A DNA stretch of 64,000 nucleotides from CAWGMT01 sp963823675 (GTDB lineage: Bacteria; Planctomycetota; Planctomycetia; Isosphaerales; Isosphaeraceae): NCBI GenBank assembly GCA_963823675.1, contig CAWGMT010000013.1, positions 248,001-312,000 on the forward strand, in the 5' to 3' direction. Under the pieces are notes generated by a model. It was not told where the DNA came from and ran no database searches. It saw only the letters and a program-made list of their open reading frames with translations. Positions 47,952 to 58,829 of this stretch are shown in pieces (position 1 is the first letter of the stretch; every line of letters starts with the position of its first letter). The position numbers were made by a program, and so were the translations under genes.

Positions 47952-50223
47952 ATGATCCCGTTTGACTCCAACCGCCGAACACAGTCCGGCCCCTCCAGCA
48001 GCCGATCCGCTGTCCAGGGCCCGCAGGAAATCGCGGCTGATCGTCCCGCGGCTAGCTTGCCGCCCGCTGTGATCGCACCCGGCGGTCCGCCGGCCGGTCA
48101 CAAACGCATCGACTTCCTCAGCCCGCCTCGAGCCCCCGGAGAGCTCGGCTGGCTGGCCCACTACCGCGTTCTCAGGCTCCTGGGCGAAGGCGGCATGGGC
48201 ATTGTCTTCCTGGCCGAAGATAGTCTTCTCTCGCCGACCTGTCGCCTTGAAGGTCATCAGGCCGGAGATCGCAGATACCGCAGGAATCGCCAGAGCGGTT
48301 CATGCGCGAGGCTCGGACGACTGCGGCCATCCAGCACGACCACATCGTCACCATCTACCAGGTCGGGCAGGAAAACGGTATCCCGTTCCTGGCCATGGAG
48401 TACCTGAAGGGAATGTCGCTGGCCGAATGGCTCGACCGAGGCCACCGTCCATCGGTGGAACTTGTCCTGCGGATCGGTCGCGAGATCGCCGCGGGGCTTT
48501 CCGCCGCCCATCGCCACAGCCTGATCCACCGCGACATCAAGCCGGCCAACATCTGGCTTGAGGCACCGTCGGGCCGCGTGAAGATCCTCGATTTCGGCAT
48601 GGCACGGTCGGAACGCGAGGCCGTTGAGATCACAGTCGACTGGGGCGGTCATGGGCACCCCGGCGTTCATGGCTCCGGAGCAAGCTCGCGGTGAACCGGC
48701 TGGCACCAGCTCAGATCTGTTTAGCCTCGGCTGCGTCCTGTACCGCCTCTGTACCCGGCGTTTGCCCTTCGAGGGTGACTCGGTCATCGCCGTGCTGACA
48801 TCGATCTCGACGGAAACACCCCCTGCTCCGCGCGATCTGAACGACCGGATTCCAGCCAGTCTCAGTGTTTTGATCATGCGGCTCTTGCACAAGATGCCAG
48901 AGGCACGGCCCGTTTCGGCCGAAGTCGTGCTCAAGGAGCTGAGGAGTATCGAGCGTGAGCTGCTCGCCGAGCGACAAAACGCGGAATCCTCGGAAGCGGC
49001 GTCCCAGATGGACGTCGCGGGGCTAAAGAGCCAATCTGCGCCCGAAGTCGTTGTGGAGACGAGCCCGACCTCAACCGGCGTCGAGGCCTCAAGCTCGCCT
49101 GGGCACCCTCGGACTCGCGGCCGTACTGGCGGCGCTCGTGGCGACGGCGTTCGTGGGCTTCATTTTGGCCCCGACTCGCAAGAGCGACGACACGATCATC
49201 GCGGCCGAACCCACATCGGCCCCGGCCCGTGAGCAGGTCGCGCTTCCGTCGGCCACGATACAAAAGACAGACGACCCCGGGCCGGCTCAACCGGCTGCCG
49301 CGGCGGTTGCGCCGCTCGCGAGAGAAACGACAGAGGGTTCTCGGCCGGCTCAACCGTCTGCCGCGGCGGATCGCCTTGCGGCGTCGGTTGATCGCGGTGT
49401 CGACCGGCGCCGACCGCCCCCACGGGCCCCGACGCACCGGGTTCCACCACCGTGACGAGACCCGATCTGTCCTCCGCGCCGACGGTTTCGCAACGTGAAC
49501 GACCGGCTGGCCGGCCTCGTCGCCGCAAGCGATAGAAAAGGAATGCCAGTCTCGAGCGGCGCCGACACGGAGCTGGCGCCGGAGGGGCAAACACCGAAGG
49601 GACGGGCTCCAACGAGGCGAGAAGAGGCGTGGGGGCACGCCGTCGACCCTGATTCCGATTGCAACTTTGAGATGGACCCGAGTGAAGACAAAGTCAGGAT
49701 CATCGTACCCGGCAAGACGCATATTCTGAGTGCCGAGATTGGTCAGGTCAACGCGCCGCGCATCCTTCGCGATATCAAGGGCGATTTCGATCTGCGCGTG
49801 CGCGTCGCCGGTACCAGTCGCCCGGGAGGAAGAGCGACGACGACCGTGTACTCCCCTTATCACGGGGCCGGGCTCGTTATCTGGCAGGACGAGGAGAACT
49901 ACGTAAGGCTGGAGATCGCCGCGGATCTGCAGTACGGCAAGGCGCGCCCTTACGTCAACTTTGAATACCGCAAGGAGGGTGCCCTGGCCGTTTCTCGCGG
50001 CATGAACAACGGGGACGGCTCGGACCATCTCCGGCTGAAGCGCCGCGGCGACGAGATATTTGCGTCATTCGGGCCCGACGGAGCGCACTGGAGCTCGTTT
50101 CCGCCTCTGACGGTCAGACTCAACGATCGGCTAATGGTCGGTGTCACGGCGATCAACAGCTCCACGAAACCCTTGACTGCTGAATTCGAGCGATTCGATG
50201 TCGCGGAAAGAGCTCGCCGATGA
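47952..50223 (+). CDS. Membrane Ser/Thr kinase with beta-sandwich C-terminus, multiple frameshifts
   Basis: Kinase motifs appear in succession over three frames: YRVLRLLGEGGMGIVFLAED (G loop), RPVALKVIRPEIAD (Lys), FLAMEYLKGMSLAEWLDRG, HSLIHRDIKPANIWLEA (catalytic loop), VKILDFGMA (DFG) and MGTPAFMAPEQARG with SSDLFSLGCVLYRLCTRRLP. Frame changes lie near 48235, 48300, 48660 and 49080. A membrane helix follows (LAAVLAALVATAFVGFI at ~49110-49160). The C-terminal domain (from ~49640) has GDFDLRVRVAGTSRPGG, YHGAGLVIWQDEENYVRLE and FASFGPDGAHWSSF, which is like DUF1349/concanavalin-type sandwiches. Function of the outer domain is unknown; sugar binding is possible. Confidence 0.75.
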
Positions 50224-50861
50224 TCGGTACGCAGGAGCTGGGGCAGGCGGCGTGTCGAGCGTGCCTGGAGAGGGAAACGGGCCGGGTACACCTGGGTGGT
50301 TGTCCACCCAAGCCCCCCACAGATCCCGACGTGCCCGTCAAAGAGGCATCCGGCTCCTCATGTCGTGGGTTCGTTGTCCCTCGCACGATCAGTGGTTTGG
50401 CGGTCACACGCTGACGAGGCACGGCGTCCTCGGCGTGGTTCCAACCTGCTGTCCACGACACGGCGCTCCCTTCGCTCCGGGGAATGAAACACGGACGCAG
50501 TTAGTTATTCGCTACGATCAGCGACTTGCGTCGAGGTTCTGCGGCCATCAAGATCATCGTGAAGCGCCTCCGAGATTCCGCAAAAGGAGTTGAAACCTTT
50601 GAGCGGCACCGGCCGTGTGCCGGAAGGTTCCGCTCGGTGCGATCCCCGGAATATCCCTCAGTTGCAGAAGAATCCGACTTATTCGGGAAAATAAGCTAGA
50701 GTAATTGCACATACGGCATATTCTGGGTGTATATTAGTGATTAGGGCGATCTGAGGAGCGACCTAGCCTTCGACGTTGCAGCGCGCTATCCCGTTTTCGC
50801 GCCGTATCACTGTAGGGAATGCGGTACGTTTACCATTTTCCTCCGAACCAACGAGTCCATC
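50224..50861. other. Intergenic region with a short hairpin and an AT-rich stretch
   Basis: About 640 bases. TGGGTGG-TTGT-CCACCCA (50293-50310) is a perfect hairpin. The last ~180 bases are AT-rich for this genome (see the promoter entry). No gene is seen. Confidence 0.4.
50705..50735 (+). promoter_or_regulatory. Possible sigma-70-type promoter
   Basis: TTGCAC (50705-50710) and TATATT (50730-50735), 19 bases apart, in an AT-rich island upstream of the gene at 50862. The spacing is a little long and there is no further support. Confidence 0.3.
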
Positions 50862-51907
50862 ATGAGTAGCGCACGAAAGACCGCCGTCAACCGCGAAAAC
50901 GCAAAAAACAGCACAGGCCCTAAAACCGTCAAGGGCCGCAGCATCGGACGCCGTAATGCGCTCAAGCACGGGCTGACTGCCGAGACGCTGGTCGTCGAGG
51001 AGCGGGATGCCGAGGCGTTCCGGCTCATGGCCGAGGCTCACCGCGCTGTGTCCCGCCCCCGCAACGACGTCGAGCTCGAACTCGCCACGACGTTCACCCT
51101 CGCCGCCTGGCGGCGCCGGCGCTGCGCGATTACCGAGACCAGCATGGTGAACCGGTACATCCGCGACTCCCAGCTTGCCGAGGGCTCGACGACACCACCG
51201 GCGACCTGATGGCCATCTTCCTCGGCTCCCACGCCGTTAACCCCCAGAACAAAAGCCCTTTCAGCGAGCTGCGCTGCGAGGTCGGCGAGGACCAGTTTCC
51301 CGCGGTTCGCCGGCAGTTGGACGCGATGGGCATCGAGCGGCGCCTGCCCGTGGACGAAACCGCGGGGCGGCAGCTCTTAAACCATCTGATCGCACGGCAG
51401 ATCGGGCGGCTGGAGCGGCTCGCCAGGAAGCGCAAGGCGCGAGCCCTAGCCGAGGCCGCGGAGAGCACGAGCCGGCTGGCCTTCGACGCGGGCGCCGCCG
51501 CCGACAAGGTGCGCCGTTACGAGTACGCTTCGATCCGCCGGATGACGCGCGTCTGCGACGACCTCGCCGAGCTTCGCCGGTCGGGCACGCTCGACGATGA
51601 CGCGCAGCAAGAGCCTGAAATGCCCGGCTCGGCGTGGGAACGCGAGCCGCGCCCGCGCGCGATTCGCGGGGCGACATTCCGGATTTCGCTCGATGGAAGC
51701 CACCGGCCGGCGGCGAGCTTGGCGCAAGCAGCGCTCGAGCGGAGGAAACCGGTTACGACGCGCCGCCGCGGATGTCGGAAACGACCTCGGATAGCTGGGG
51801 TTGGCGCCGGACGGCGACGCCCCCAGGTCCGAGGCCTCCGCCTTACGGGCTCAACGGCTGCTGCCGGCTCGACCCCAGCCACCCATCGTTTCTGCCCCGT
51901 CACGTGA
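50862..51907 (+). CDS. Planctomycete hypothetical protein, frameshifts
   Basis: The first part (MSSARKTAVNRENAKNSTGP, KTVKGRSIGRRNALKHGLTA and RPRNDVELELATTFTLAAW) is a very common planctomycete start. It resembles a DNA-binding tail plus helices, but its function is unknown. The frame changes near 51190. The next frame has AIFLGSHAVNPQNKSPFSEL, QLLNHLIARQIGRLERLARK and RRYEYASIRRMTRVCDDLAE, and continues in loose, less regular sequence. The end is uncertain. Confidence 0.55.
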
Positions 51908-52975
51908 CGGCGTTGATCCGTGCTCCGCAGCGCCCGCGCGGGCATCGGAGACCGCGGTCGACGGTTCACCGGCCGCGGTCGACCACGACCGGCCCGCCTC
52001 AGGCGAAAACGCCGGCGTCCAGTCGGACGCACCACCAGAAGAATCTGGTTCAACGTCGGCCGCGCAAGCATCGAAACCAACGGCTGACTCTCCAAAGTCC
52101 CCTTTTCACGGTAGCAACGGGCTGTGGATTCTGCTCCTACTCGTGGCTTGTTGCTGGTGGTTTGTGACCAGCGGCCGGGGGGCCGCGTTGAGGGGAAGCC
52201 CGGCAAGTTCTTGTCCAGCGAATGCAAATTCAGCGCACGACGAATTGGCAATTCGTCCTACCCGCGCCGTCGCGCTGGACACTCGAGCGATCGCGACGGC
52301 CCTCTTTGAGCAACGCCCCAACGACAAAGCCCGGCGTTTCTGGGGCGCGCGATCGAGAAGCGGCGCGAGCGACCCTTCTCTTTGCCCCCGTTGTTGTAGT
52401 CATCACGCTCCGCGTGATGGCATGCCTCACGCGGAGCGTGAGGACTGCTTCAAAACGGGGAAAGCATGCGGCCCTTGGCGGCGCGATCGCAGCAAACCAC
52501 CCGCGCAAAACAAAGCCACGGCAATTGGGAGCGGTTCTGCGGGGTCTCCCCGCCAAGTGGCATCGTCCCTCATGAGGCAGCGCGGCAATTCAGCGCTTCG
52601 TAAACTCTCGGCAGACCTCTGTGATGTTCAAGATGCGAACCGTAAGGAAAGCAGGAAACCAGGAAGAGCCCACTCTGGCGCTTTCCTGCATTCCCGCATT
52701 CCTCGGATTGTCCTTACGGCATTTGGCTGAATACCTCCAGCCATTCTGACTTGAGCATTCAAATTTATAACTCCGTCTTTGAGAATTTGGCTATTGGTTA
52801 GTCCGGCCCGCGACTGGCGCCCGCGGGTCGGACCGCCCTGCGTGCGGCGGGCGGGGCGCGGAGAAACGGAATGAAATCCGTTCTACTTTTCAGCCCGGAC
52901 TGTTGGAATGACTCAGTCGGCTCTGCGACAATGACCCGGCGTTTGGCTGCTGCTGACAAACCGGAGACATCGCAG
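51908..52975. other. Degraded region with REP pair
   Basis: Several overlapping open frames look like repeated chance sequence (for example CCGCGGTCGACC runs). A hydrophobic stretch (WILLLLVACCWWFV) is probably chance. An inverted repeat CCGTAAGGA ... TCCTTACGG encloses ~52647-52716. The REP pair at 52401-52443 is listed separately. Confidence 0.4.
52401..52443. repeat. REP hairpin pair, CGC-TCC-GCG family
   Basis: CATCACGC / GCGTGATG with loop TCC (52401-52419) and CCTCACGC / GCGTGAGG with loop GGA (52425-52443). The stems share the CGC/GCG core with those at 16.5 and 43 kb but have different flanks. The two copies are inverted, as in a BIME. Confidence 0.85.
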
Positions 52976-54376
52976 ATGCATTTCGAGGACGGGCCTGCGA
53001 AAAAGCAATCGCTCGCCAACGGGGACGTTCCCTGGTGGAAGGAACTGACGGGCTATCAGTGGTTCGTCTTCATCGTCGCCACGCTGGGCTGGCTCTTTGA
53101 CACGATGGACCAGCAGCTCTTCAATCTCGCGCGGGTGTCGGCGGTCCGCAGCCTGATCCACGTGCCGCCTGGCGGCACCATTCCGGCGGGCCGGATCGAC
53201 GAGTATGCCGGTTACACGACGTCGATTTTCATGATCGGCTGGGCGCTCGGGGGCTTCTTCTTCGGGATCCTGGGCGACCGGCTCGGCCGCGCCAAGACGA
53301 TGGTTCTGACGGTTCTGTGCTATTCGGCTTTCACCGGCTTAAGCGCCCTCTCGTGGGACCTCACATCTTTTTCCGCTTTCCGATTCCTGACCGGGCTCGG
53401 TGTCGGCGGACAGTTTGCGGTGGGCGTGTCTCTGGTCGCGGAGGTCATGTCGGACCGCGCGCGACCGTTTGCCCTCGGCTGGCTGCAAGCGAGCTCGGCC
53501 CTCGGCAACATGATCGCGGCGATCGTCAGCATGGTGCTGGGCAAGTTCGAGGAATCCGGCGCGATCGGCAGCGCCTGGCGACTCATGTTTCTGATCGGAC
53601 TGGCGCCGGCCGCGCTGGCGATCCCGATTTTCCTGCGGTTGAAAGAACCCGAACGCTGGAAGGCCGCGGCCCGCGAAGAGGAGGTTCCGGGCGCCGGCAA
53701 GGCGAAACTCGGATCACTCCGGGAGCTGGTGAGCGATCCCATTCTGCGGAGGAACACAATCGTCGGCATGGTGCTGGCCTTCGCCGGAGTGGTCGGCCTC
53801 TGGGGCATCGGGTTTTTCAGTTTCGACTTAGTTGACATGGTCTTCCGCAAGCACTTTCAGGGCAAGGGCTATAGCGCGCAGGAGATCTCGGGCAAGCTCA
53901 CGTTCTGGAAAGGAATCACGTCCTTGTTGCAGAATGGCGGCGCGTTCTTCGGCATCTATGCCTTCGCGCGCGTCACGCATCACGTCGGCCGCAAGCCGGC
54001 GTTCGCGATCTCGTTCGTGCTGGCCGCTCTGGCCACGGTGGTCACATTCTGGTTTCTCGATACGTTTTGGCAGATTTTTGTGTTGATCCCCATCATGGGA
54101 TTCTGTCAGCTCGCTCTCTTCGGCGGCTATGCGATCTATTTCCCCGAGCTCTTCCCGACCCGGCTGCGGAGCACGGGCACTTCGTTCTGCTACAACGTGG
54201 GCCGGCTCGTCGCGGCCGCGGGGCCGTCGGTCAAGGGGTTGCTGACGAGCCGGGTCTTCGCCGGTTATCACGAGCCGATGCGGTATGCGGGCATCTCGAT
54301 GTGCGTGGTCTTCCTGGTCGGCCTTGTGGCCTTGCCCTTTGCGCCCGAGACTCGCGGTAAGCCGCTGCCGGAGTGA
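52976..54376 (+). CDS. MFS transporter
   Basis: ATG 52976 has GGAG about eight bases before it; two upstream ATGs in frame would extend it. Twelve membrane helices. Motif A of the sugar/organic-acid transporter family: FFFGILGDRLGRAKTM. Other parts: LFDTMDQQLFNLARVS, FRFLTGLGVGGQFAVG, LFGGYAIYFPELFPTRLRST, GTSFCYNVGR. The N-terminus carries no signal sequence. The substrate cannot be inferred; similar planctomycete proteins are annotated as sugar or aromatic-acid transporters. The stop lies eight bases from the stop of the next gene on the other strand. Confidence 0.85.
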   Translation: MHFEDGPAKKQSLANGDVPWWKELTGYQWFVFIVATLGWLFDTMDQQLFNLARVSAVRSLIHVPPGGTIPAGRIDEYAGYTTSIFMIGWALGGFFFGILGDRLGRAKTMVLTVLCYSAFTGLSALSWDLTSFSAFRFLTGLGVGGQFAVGVSLVAEVMSDRARPFALGWLQASSALGNMIAAIVSMVLGKFEESGAIGSAWRLMFLIGLAPAALAIPIFLRLKEPERWKAAAREEEVPGAGKAKLGSLRELVSDPILRRNTIVGMVLAFAGVVGLWGIGFFSFDLVDMVFRKHFQGKGYSAQEISGKLTFWKGITSLLQNGGAFFGIYAFARVTHHVGRKPAFAISFVLAALATVVTFWFLDTFWQIFVLIPIMGFCQLALFGGYAIYFPELFPTRLRSTGTSFCYNVGRLVAAAGPSVKGLLTSRVFAGYHEPMRYAGISMCVVFLVGLVALPFAPETRGKPLPE

Positions 54377-54384
54377 TCGGGTGC

Positions 54385-55903
54385 TTACTTGCCATCCGGC
54401 GCGACTGGAGGCGGTGAGAATCTCAGCTTGCGGGAGAGGGCATTGCGCAGGGTCTGCTCGTCGAGCTTGACATCCCCTTCGCGTGAAAGCTCCTTGGCCC
54501 AGAAGTTCGACAAGTTCTTTCAGCATCTCATCGCGGCTGTCCCCGCCGGCAAGCTGGAGCGATCGCAGCATAAAGGCATACTGGAGGTTCCAGCCGGTAA
54601 CGGTCTGGAGCGGGGCGGCGAGGCGGTCCAGCTCGGTCGTTCTCTTCACGAGCGCGTTCCGGCCGATCACCAGGCGATCGCCGGGGAACATCTGATAGTT
54701 GGTCGCAACGTCCCCCTTCTCCTGGATCGCTTCGAGATCGACTTTGTAAACTCGTGACGGCTTGCCGTTCCTTCCCGGCCGTACCAGGCGAATATCCTTG
54801 GGCTCGGCCTGTGGCATCAAGCCGCCCGCATGTTGGAGAGCATCCAGCACCGTCTCGTTTCCGGTCCAGGGAAATTTGCCGATGATCTGGACGTCGCCCT
54901 CGACATAGAAATGCTTGCTGTTATACGCGGTAATGTCGACGAAGACGGTCGTGGATTCCGCCGGAGGGATGACCGCCCAGGGACCGTCCTGCTCGACGGG
55001 AGCTTCCGGGGCTGGCTGGACTTTGCCTTCAGCCGGGCGCCCGCGATCGTCAACCTCAACCGTGATCGTGATTTTTGCCTTGCCGCCCGCCTCGATCTTG
55101 ACGGGCATTTCTTTATCCTCCGGCTTCTTCGCAACCTGGAGCTCGGCGCTCCTCCCCGGCGAGCGCACCACACGGACAGGAACCGTACTCGCGGTTGCTC
55201 TTCGGGTCGTGAAGCGGCGGTGGTTGAGCGAAGATCTGGGCTGTCCTGGGTAAGTGGTCGGCTTGGTCTTCCCTGTCGCGGGCGGGCCAAGTGGGTTGTC
55301 TCCATCCGGAATCGACGGGAGAGGAAGCCGCGACTTGCGTCGCGCCGCCCCTTGAAGCCCCTGCTCGTCCAGCAAACTTTGGAGACCAAGGGACTCGTCT
55401 GCGAGGTATCTCCTGAGATGTTTTATGATCGCGACCTTGAGCTGTTCCTCTGTCAATCCTCGCGCATCAACGTCGCCATAAAACCCCAGGCTAATCTTGC
55501 CATCGGGCCGGACGAGCCGTTCTCCCGAGATCGGCCGGCCCGGCAATGCATCGAGTACTTCGACGATGACCAGATCGGGAGGCTCGACCACATTCGGTAG
55601 ACCGATCATCGCCCCTTCGTGGGGCGGCGGGTCGTCGGGAATCTCGGGGACGGGCCCAGGCTTGAGGTCGTAGGCCGCAATCATCTTGTCGATGACCGCG
55701 CCCACCTTGTCGTTTTCGACCACGAGGCGCGGGAGGGCATCCTCCCGCTGCGGCTCCGATTTCTTGCCTGGCTGGAGTGGCGAAGCGTCTTTCGGGCTCT
55801 TCTTCTCATCCTGCGGGCCGGCAAAGCCCAAGCTGAGTGTGCACACCAAGAACACGACGACGCCAGCCGCGACGAGTCGCGAGCCAAGACAGTTTGCGCG
55901 CAT
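54385..55903 (-). CDS. Polysaccharide export protein with SLBB domain, one frameshift
   Basis: Start ATG 55903 with signal peptide (LVAAGVVVFLVCTLSLGFAG). A Wza-like export domain (VVEPPDLVIVEVLDALPGRP, GERLVRPDGKISLGFYGDVD, LTEEQLKVAIIKHLRRYL) precedes a Pro/Arg-rich insertion. Further down lie FVDITAYNSKHFYVEGDVQI, GKFPWTGNETVLDALQHAGG and DGKP-like MFPGDRLVIGRNALV, which is SLBB-like. The frame changes near 54495. The last frame (AKELSREGDVKLDEQTLRNA, LSRKLRFSPPPVAPDGK) ends at 54385. Expected in the outer membrane as the export pore for a surface polysaccharide, but no other polysaccharide genes are near. Confidence 0.8.
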
Positions 55904-56063
55904 GGATATGAACCCTCGAGGGTGAAACTCAGATCGAAGGCGACTGGGAGGGGACGGTCTCAAGATTATCGGCCGGGGAACCAGGCCGCAAGCGGATCGC
56001 GTGCCGCCGGCTCGGCCGCCGGCGCCGGGCTGGCCCTGCGGCGATTGCCGGCCGGGCCCACGC

Positions 56064-56807
56064 TCAGGCCCCATTGCCGCCGGCGGGTCGCCGCGGCGAT
56101 CGGCGACGAGGCGGCTTGGCCACGACTCGCGGTCTCAACTCGGCTAAAATCCAGTCCTGGAGCCGTCGTTTCCAGGCCAACCGACTACCGGACTTCCCAT
56201 CGACGATCCACCGGGTAACCTCATCGGGTCGCACATGCAGGAATCCGCTCTCCGTCACCTCCCGATAAACCCCGTTCGGGCCGAGCCGTTCGATCGAAAT
56301 AGCGCCCTCCTTGAACCGCCAGATCTCGGCGACCTTGAGCGCGGCATAGATCTTCCGCCGGTCGATCTTCGACGGCGAGAGATCGATTTCTGCGGCCAGG
56401 TCGGGATCGGGAGAGTCGGCGACGTCGTTGGAATCACGGGAAGCCGCCGCGTCGCTGGCTTCGAGCTTGGTGAGACGGAAATAGTAGCACTGATCGGACT
56501 CGATTCCGCGCCGCTTCGCCGCTCGCTTCCAGGTCGAGCCCGCGGGGCGAAAATCGACCTCCAGTCCCTCGGCGACCGCTTCAATGAATGAGCCGAGTAA
56601 TCCCTTGGATTGCTCGTGCTTCGGGCCCAAGGTCATGATCTCCAGGTCCTTCCCGTCGTAAGCCATGCGGATGTGAGACTGTTCGCGGACCGCGTCGGAG
56701 AGTCGGTCGTAGAACTCCCAGGAGACGTCGCGCATGACGCCGCGCTCTTCATCCGGGACGACAGTCGTCGCGGACTCCGACGACGGAATCGCCGTGATCG
56801 TGGACAT
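56064..56807 (-). CDS. Uma2 family endonuclease-like protein
   Basis: ATG 56807 has GGAG eight bases upstream. The Uma2 marks are present: SWEFYDRLSDAVREQSHIRM, LEIMTLGPKHEQSKGLLG, FRPAGSTWKRAAKRRGIESD, PDLAAEIDLSPSKIDRRKIY and VAEIWRFKEGAISIERLGPN. Uma2 proteins have a PD-(D/E)xK-like core and are enormously expanded in planctomycetes, where they may be defence or mobile-element functions; their substrates are unknown. Total 247 residues, intact. Confidence 0.88.
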   Translation of the reverse strand: MSTITAIPSSESATTVVPDEERGVMRDVSWEFYDRLSDAVREQSHIRMAYDGKDLEIMTLGPKHEQSKGLLGSFIEAVAEGLEVDFRPAGSTWKRAAKRRGIESDQCYYFRLTKLEASDAAASRDSNDVADSPDPDLAAEIDLSPSKIDRRKIYAALKVAEIWRFKEGAISIERLGPNGVYREVTESGFLHVRPDEVTRWIVDGKSGSRLAWKRRLQDWILAELRPRVVAKPPRRRSPRRPAGGNGA

Positions 56808-57153
56808 GGTCCGGTCTCCGTGAATCAGGCCGTCCGATCGGGTAGATTGGAGGACTTCCCTTCGACCGCCGGCCGCCCTCGCCCAGCCTTTGCCGTTGCC
56901 GTTGCCGTTGGTTTCGCCCTGTCGAGGACCGCCGTCGTGCCTTTCATTGTCGACCTTTCTTCCGTTCCCCTCATCATCGTACCAAAGGGACGGTACATTT
57001 GCTTGCGCTGGAGCTGATCGCCCCGTGCCCCGCCTCGCTCGACGGGCCCCCTCTCGCCGATCGAGATTTCCAAAGAACCAGAGAACGTCCGTTCGCGGAG
57101 CTAAAAGCGATAGTGATTTTCGCGCAGCGCCCTGAATGGTGTTTCGTGATTCT

Positions 57154-57215
57154 GGGAGGGCGAACCTCCGTCCGAGCCATGCAAACAACCGGCTCACACG
57201 GAGGTTCGCCCTCCC
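57154..57215. repeat. GGGAGGGCGAACCTCCGT palindrome
   Basis: Arms of 18 bases (57154-57171 and 57198-57215) that are perfect reverse complements with a 26-base loop. The core GAGGGCGA(A/G)CCTCC is shared with the tandem repeats at 60 kb. Confidence 0.8.
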
Positions 57216-57233
57216 TGAAACGTGCAACGCCAT

Positions 57234-58028
57234 TCAGACGACGAGCCGCGCCGAATCGGTATCGAGGTAGAGCTTGGCGCCCTCGTGACGGCGGAGCGCC
57301 GTCGCCGGACAGGCCTCATTGATCGGCCCTTGCAGGGTCGCGAGCACGGCGTTGGCCTTGCGTGGGCCGGGCGCGACGACCGAGACGACCGGCGCACGCA
57401 GGAGAGCCGGAATCGTCAAGGTGTAAGCATGGGTTGGCACGTCGGCGAGACGTTCGAAGCAGCCGTCGTTGACCTGCTGATTGCGGCAGGGCGCATCAAG
57501 CCTGACCACCTTGACAAGGACCGGGTCGAGGAAATCGGCGACGGGCGGGTCGTTGAAAGCGAGGTGGCCGTTCTCGCCGATGCCTGCGCAGACGATGTCG
57601 GCCGGCTCGGCGAGCAGCCGGTCTTCGTAGGCCAGGCAGGTTTGCAGCGGGCGGGCTGTCTCCTCGCCCGGGATCAGCCGCAGCCGGGCGCTTTCCAACT
57701 CGACCAGCCGGAAGAGGTGCTCTTGAAGATAGCGCCGAAACGACGCCGGATGATCGGGGCCGATTCCCAGGTATTCGTCCATGTGAAAGGCCACGACGCG
57801 GGCCCAGTCGATCTCCTTGTCGGCGACGAGGCCGGCCAGGAATTCGTTCTGACTCGGCGCCGCGGCCAGGATGAGGTTGGCCTGGCCGGCCACGTGCTGC
57901 CGATGCCGGATCTCTCGCGCGACGGCCTGGGCCGCCGCGCGTCCGGCCAGGGCTCGATTCTCGAAGACGAGAACATCGAGCGAGTCAACCGTGAATCGAG
58001 CGATCGGGGGTGGCTCGAAGACGCTCAT
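57234..58028 (-). CDS. nagB: Glucosamine-6-phosphate deaminase/6-phosphogluconolactonase family
   Basis: ATG 58028. NagB-like landmarks: ILAAAPSQNEFLAGLVADKE, VVAFHMDEYLGIGPDHPASF, LTYEDRL-like CLAYEDRLLAEPADI, GIGENGHLAFNDPPV and VPTHAYTLTIPALLRAPVVS. The DEY and GHLAF segments provide the phosphate and base-catalysis residues. Converts glucosamine-6-phosphate to fructose-6-phosphate with loss of ammonia if the assignment is right. About 265 residues, intact. It lies between a repeat palindrome and the small gene upstream. Confidence 0.88.
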   Translation of the reverse strand: MSVFEPPPIARFTVDSLDVLVFENRALAGRAAAQAVAREIRHRQHVAGQANLILAAAPSQNEFLAGLVADKEIDWARVVAFHMDEYLGIGPDHPASFRRYLQEHLFRLVELESARLRLIPGEETARPLQTCLAYEDRLLAEPADIVCAGIGENGHLAFNDPPVADFLDPVLVKVVRLDAPCRNQQVNDGCFERLADVPTHAYTLTIPALLRAPVVSVVAPGPRKANAVLATLQGPINEACPATALRRHEGAKLYLDTDSARLVV

Positions 58029-58194
58029 GGCCTCAGTCCTGCTGTGCGATCGACAACGGAAGAGGCCGCCATCAGCTCGGCTGCCGGCCGCTCCGCGGGA
58101 GCCTCGACCGGAAAACCTTACCCGAATTTCGCGTTCGATGCCACTGGGCGGGGCTTGCAATCGCGGGCGCCGCGCGGCGGGGGATCCACCCGCT

Positions 58195-58410
58195 TCAGGT
58201 CGGGACCAGACTATGCGATCGCTTCGACTCTCCGGGCGAGGTCCGAAGCTGCTCGCAAAGCTTCTGGCACTCGTTCAGATCGCCCAGAAGCGAATCCGCC
58301 AGAAACATCTGGGTCGACCCATCGCTGGCCCACTGGAGCTGGTCGTGGCATTGCGACATGTGCTCGATCAAGTCTTTCATCCAGAGAAGCGTGTTGCTCC
58401 GATTTCTCAT
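58195..58410 (-). CDS. Small conserved planctomycete protein
   Basis: 71 residues from ATG 58410 (AAGGA upstream): MRNRSNTLLWMKDLIEHMSQ, CHDQLQWASDGSTQMFLADS and LLGDLNECQKLCEQLRT. A single amphipathic helix-rich domain. I recall short proteins of this shape (conserved HxxxCxxQL and DLxxCxxLC) in many planctomycetes. The two cysteine positions could bind metal, but nothing is proven. Confidence 0.65.
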   Translation of the reverse strand: MRNRSNTLLWMKDLIEHMSQCHDQLQWASDGSTQMFLADSLLGDLNECQKLCEQLRTSPGESKRSHSLVPT

Positions 58411-58829
58411 GGTGAGGTGTTCCTTCACTCGACCTGACACGCTGGGAGAAAGCCATTGCTCCCGGTCCGCGTCGCGAAGTAAGTCCACTTGCGGCCGCAC
58501 AGCCCTGTGCAACCCTTCACGGCCCCAAGCCGTCCGGAAAGTCAGGGAGGAGCAAAGGACATGCCACAGCCCGGATTGAAAAGCGCTTGTGCACACAAGC
58601 CATGCGAACGCTGAAACTTGAGTGCTTTCTTCGAGGCGCCGGTCTGATTCCGTCGGCTGTTCGGTTTGTAAGTTTTTCAGCGCCCCGGCACGTTCTTTCG
58701 TGGAACGCGCCCCGACTGCCGTGATGTCGGCCAACAAAATCGGGCCCGAATAAGCTCCGCCTTTCTTCTTGCGTCGATAGGCTTTAGACTAGGGCTTGAG
58801 GTGGGCGGCTATCTTGGGGGGAATCTGGC
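58411..58829. other. Intergenic region
   Basis: About 420 bases between divergent genes. No gene is seen. The divergent layout means it must hold the promoters of both. Confidence 0.4.
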
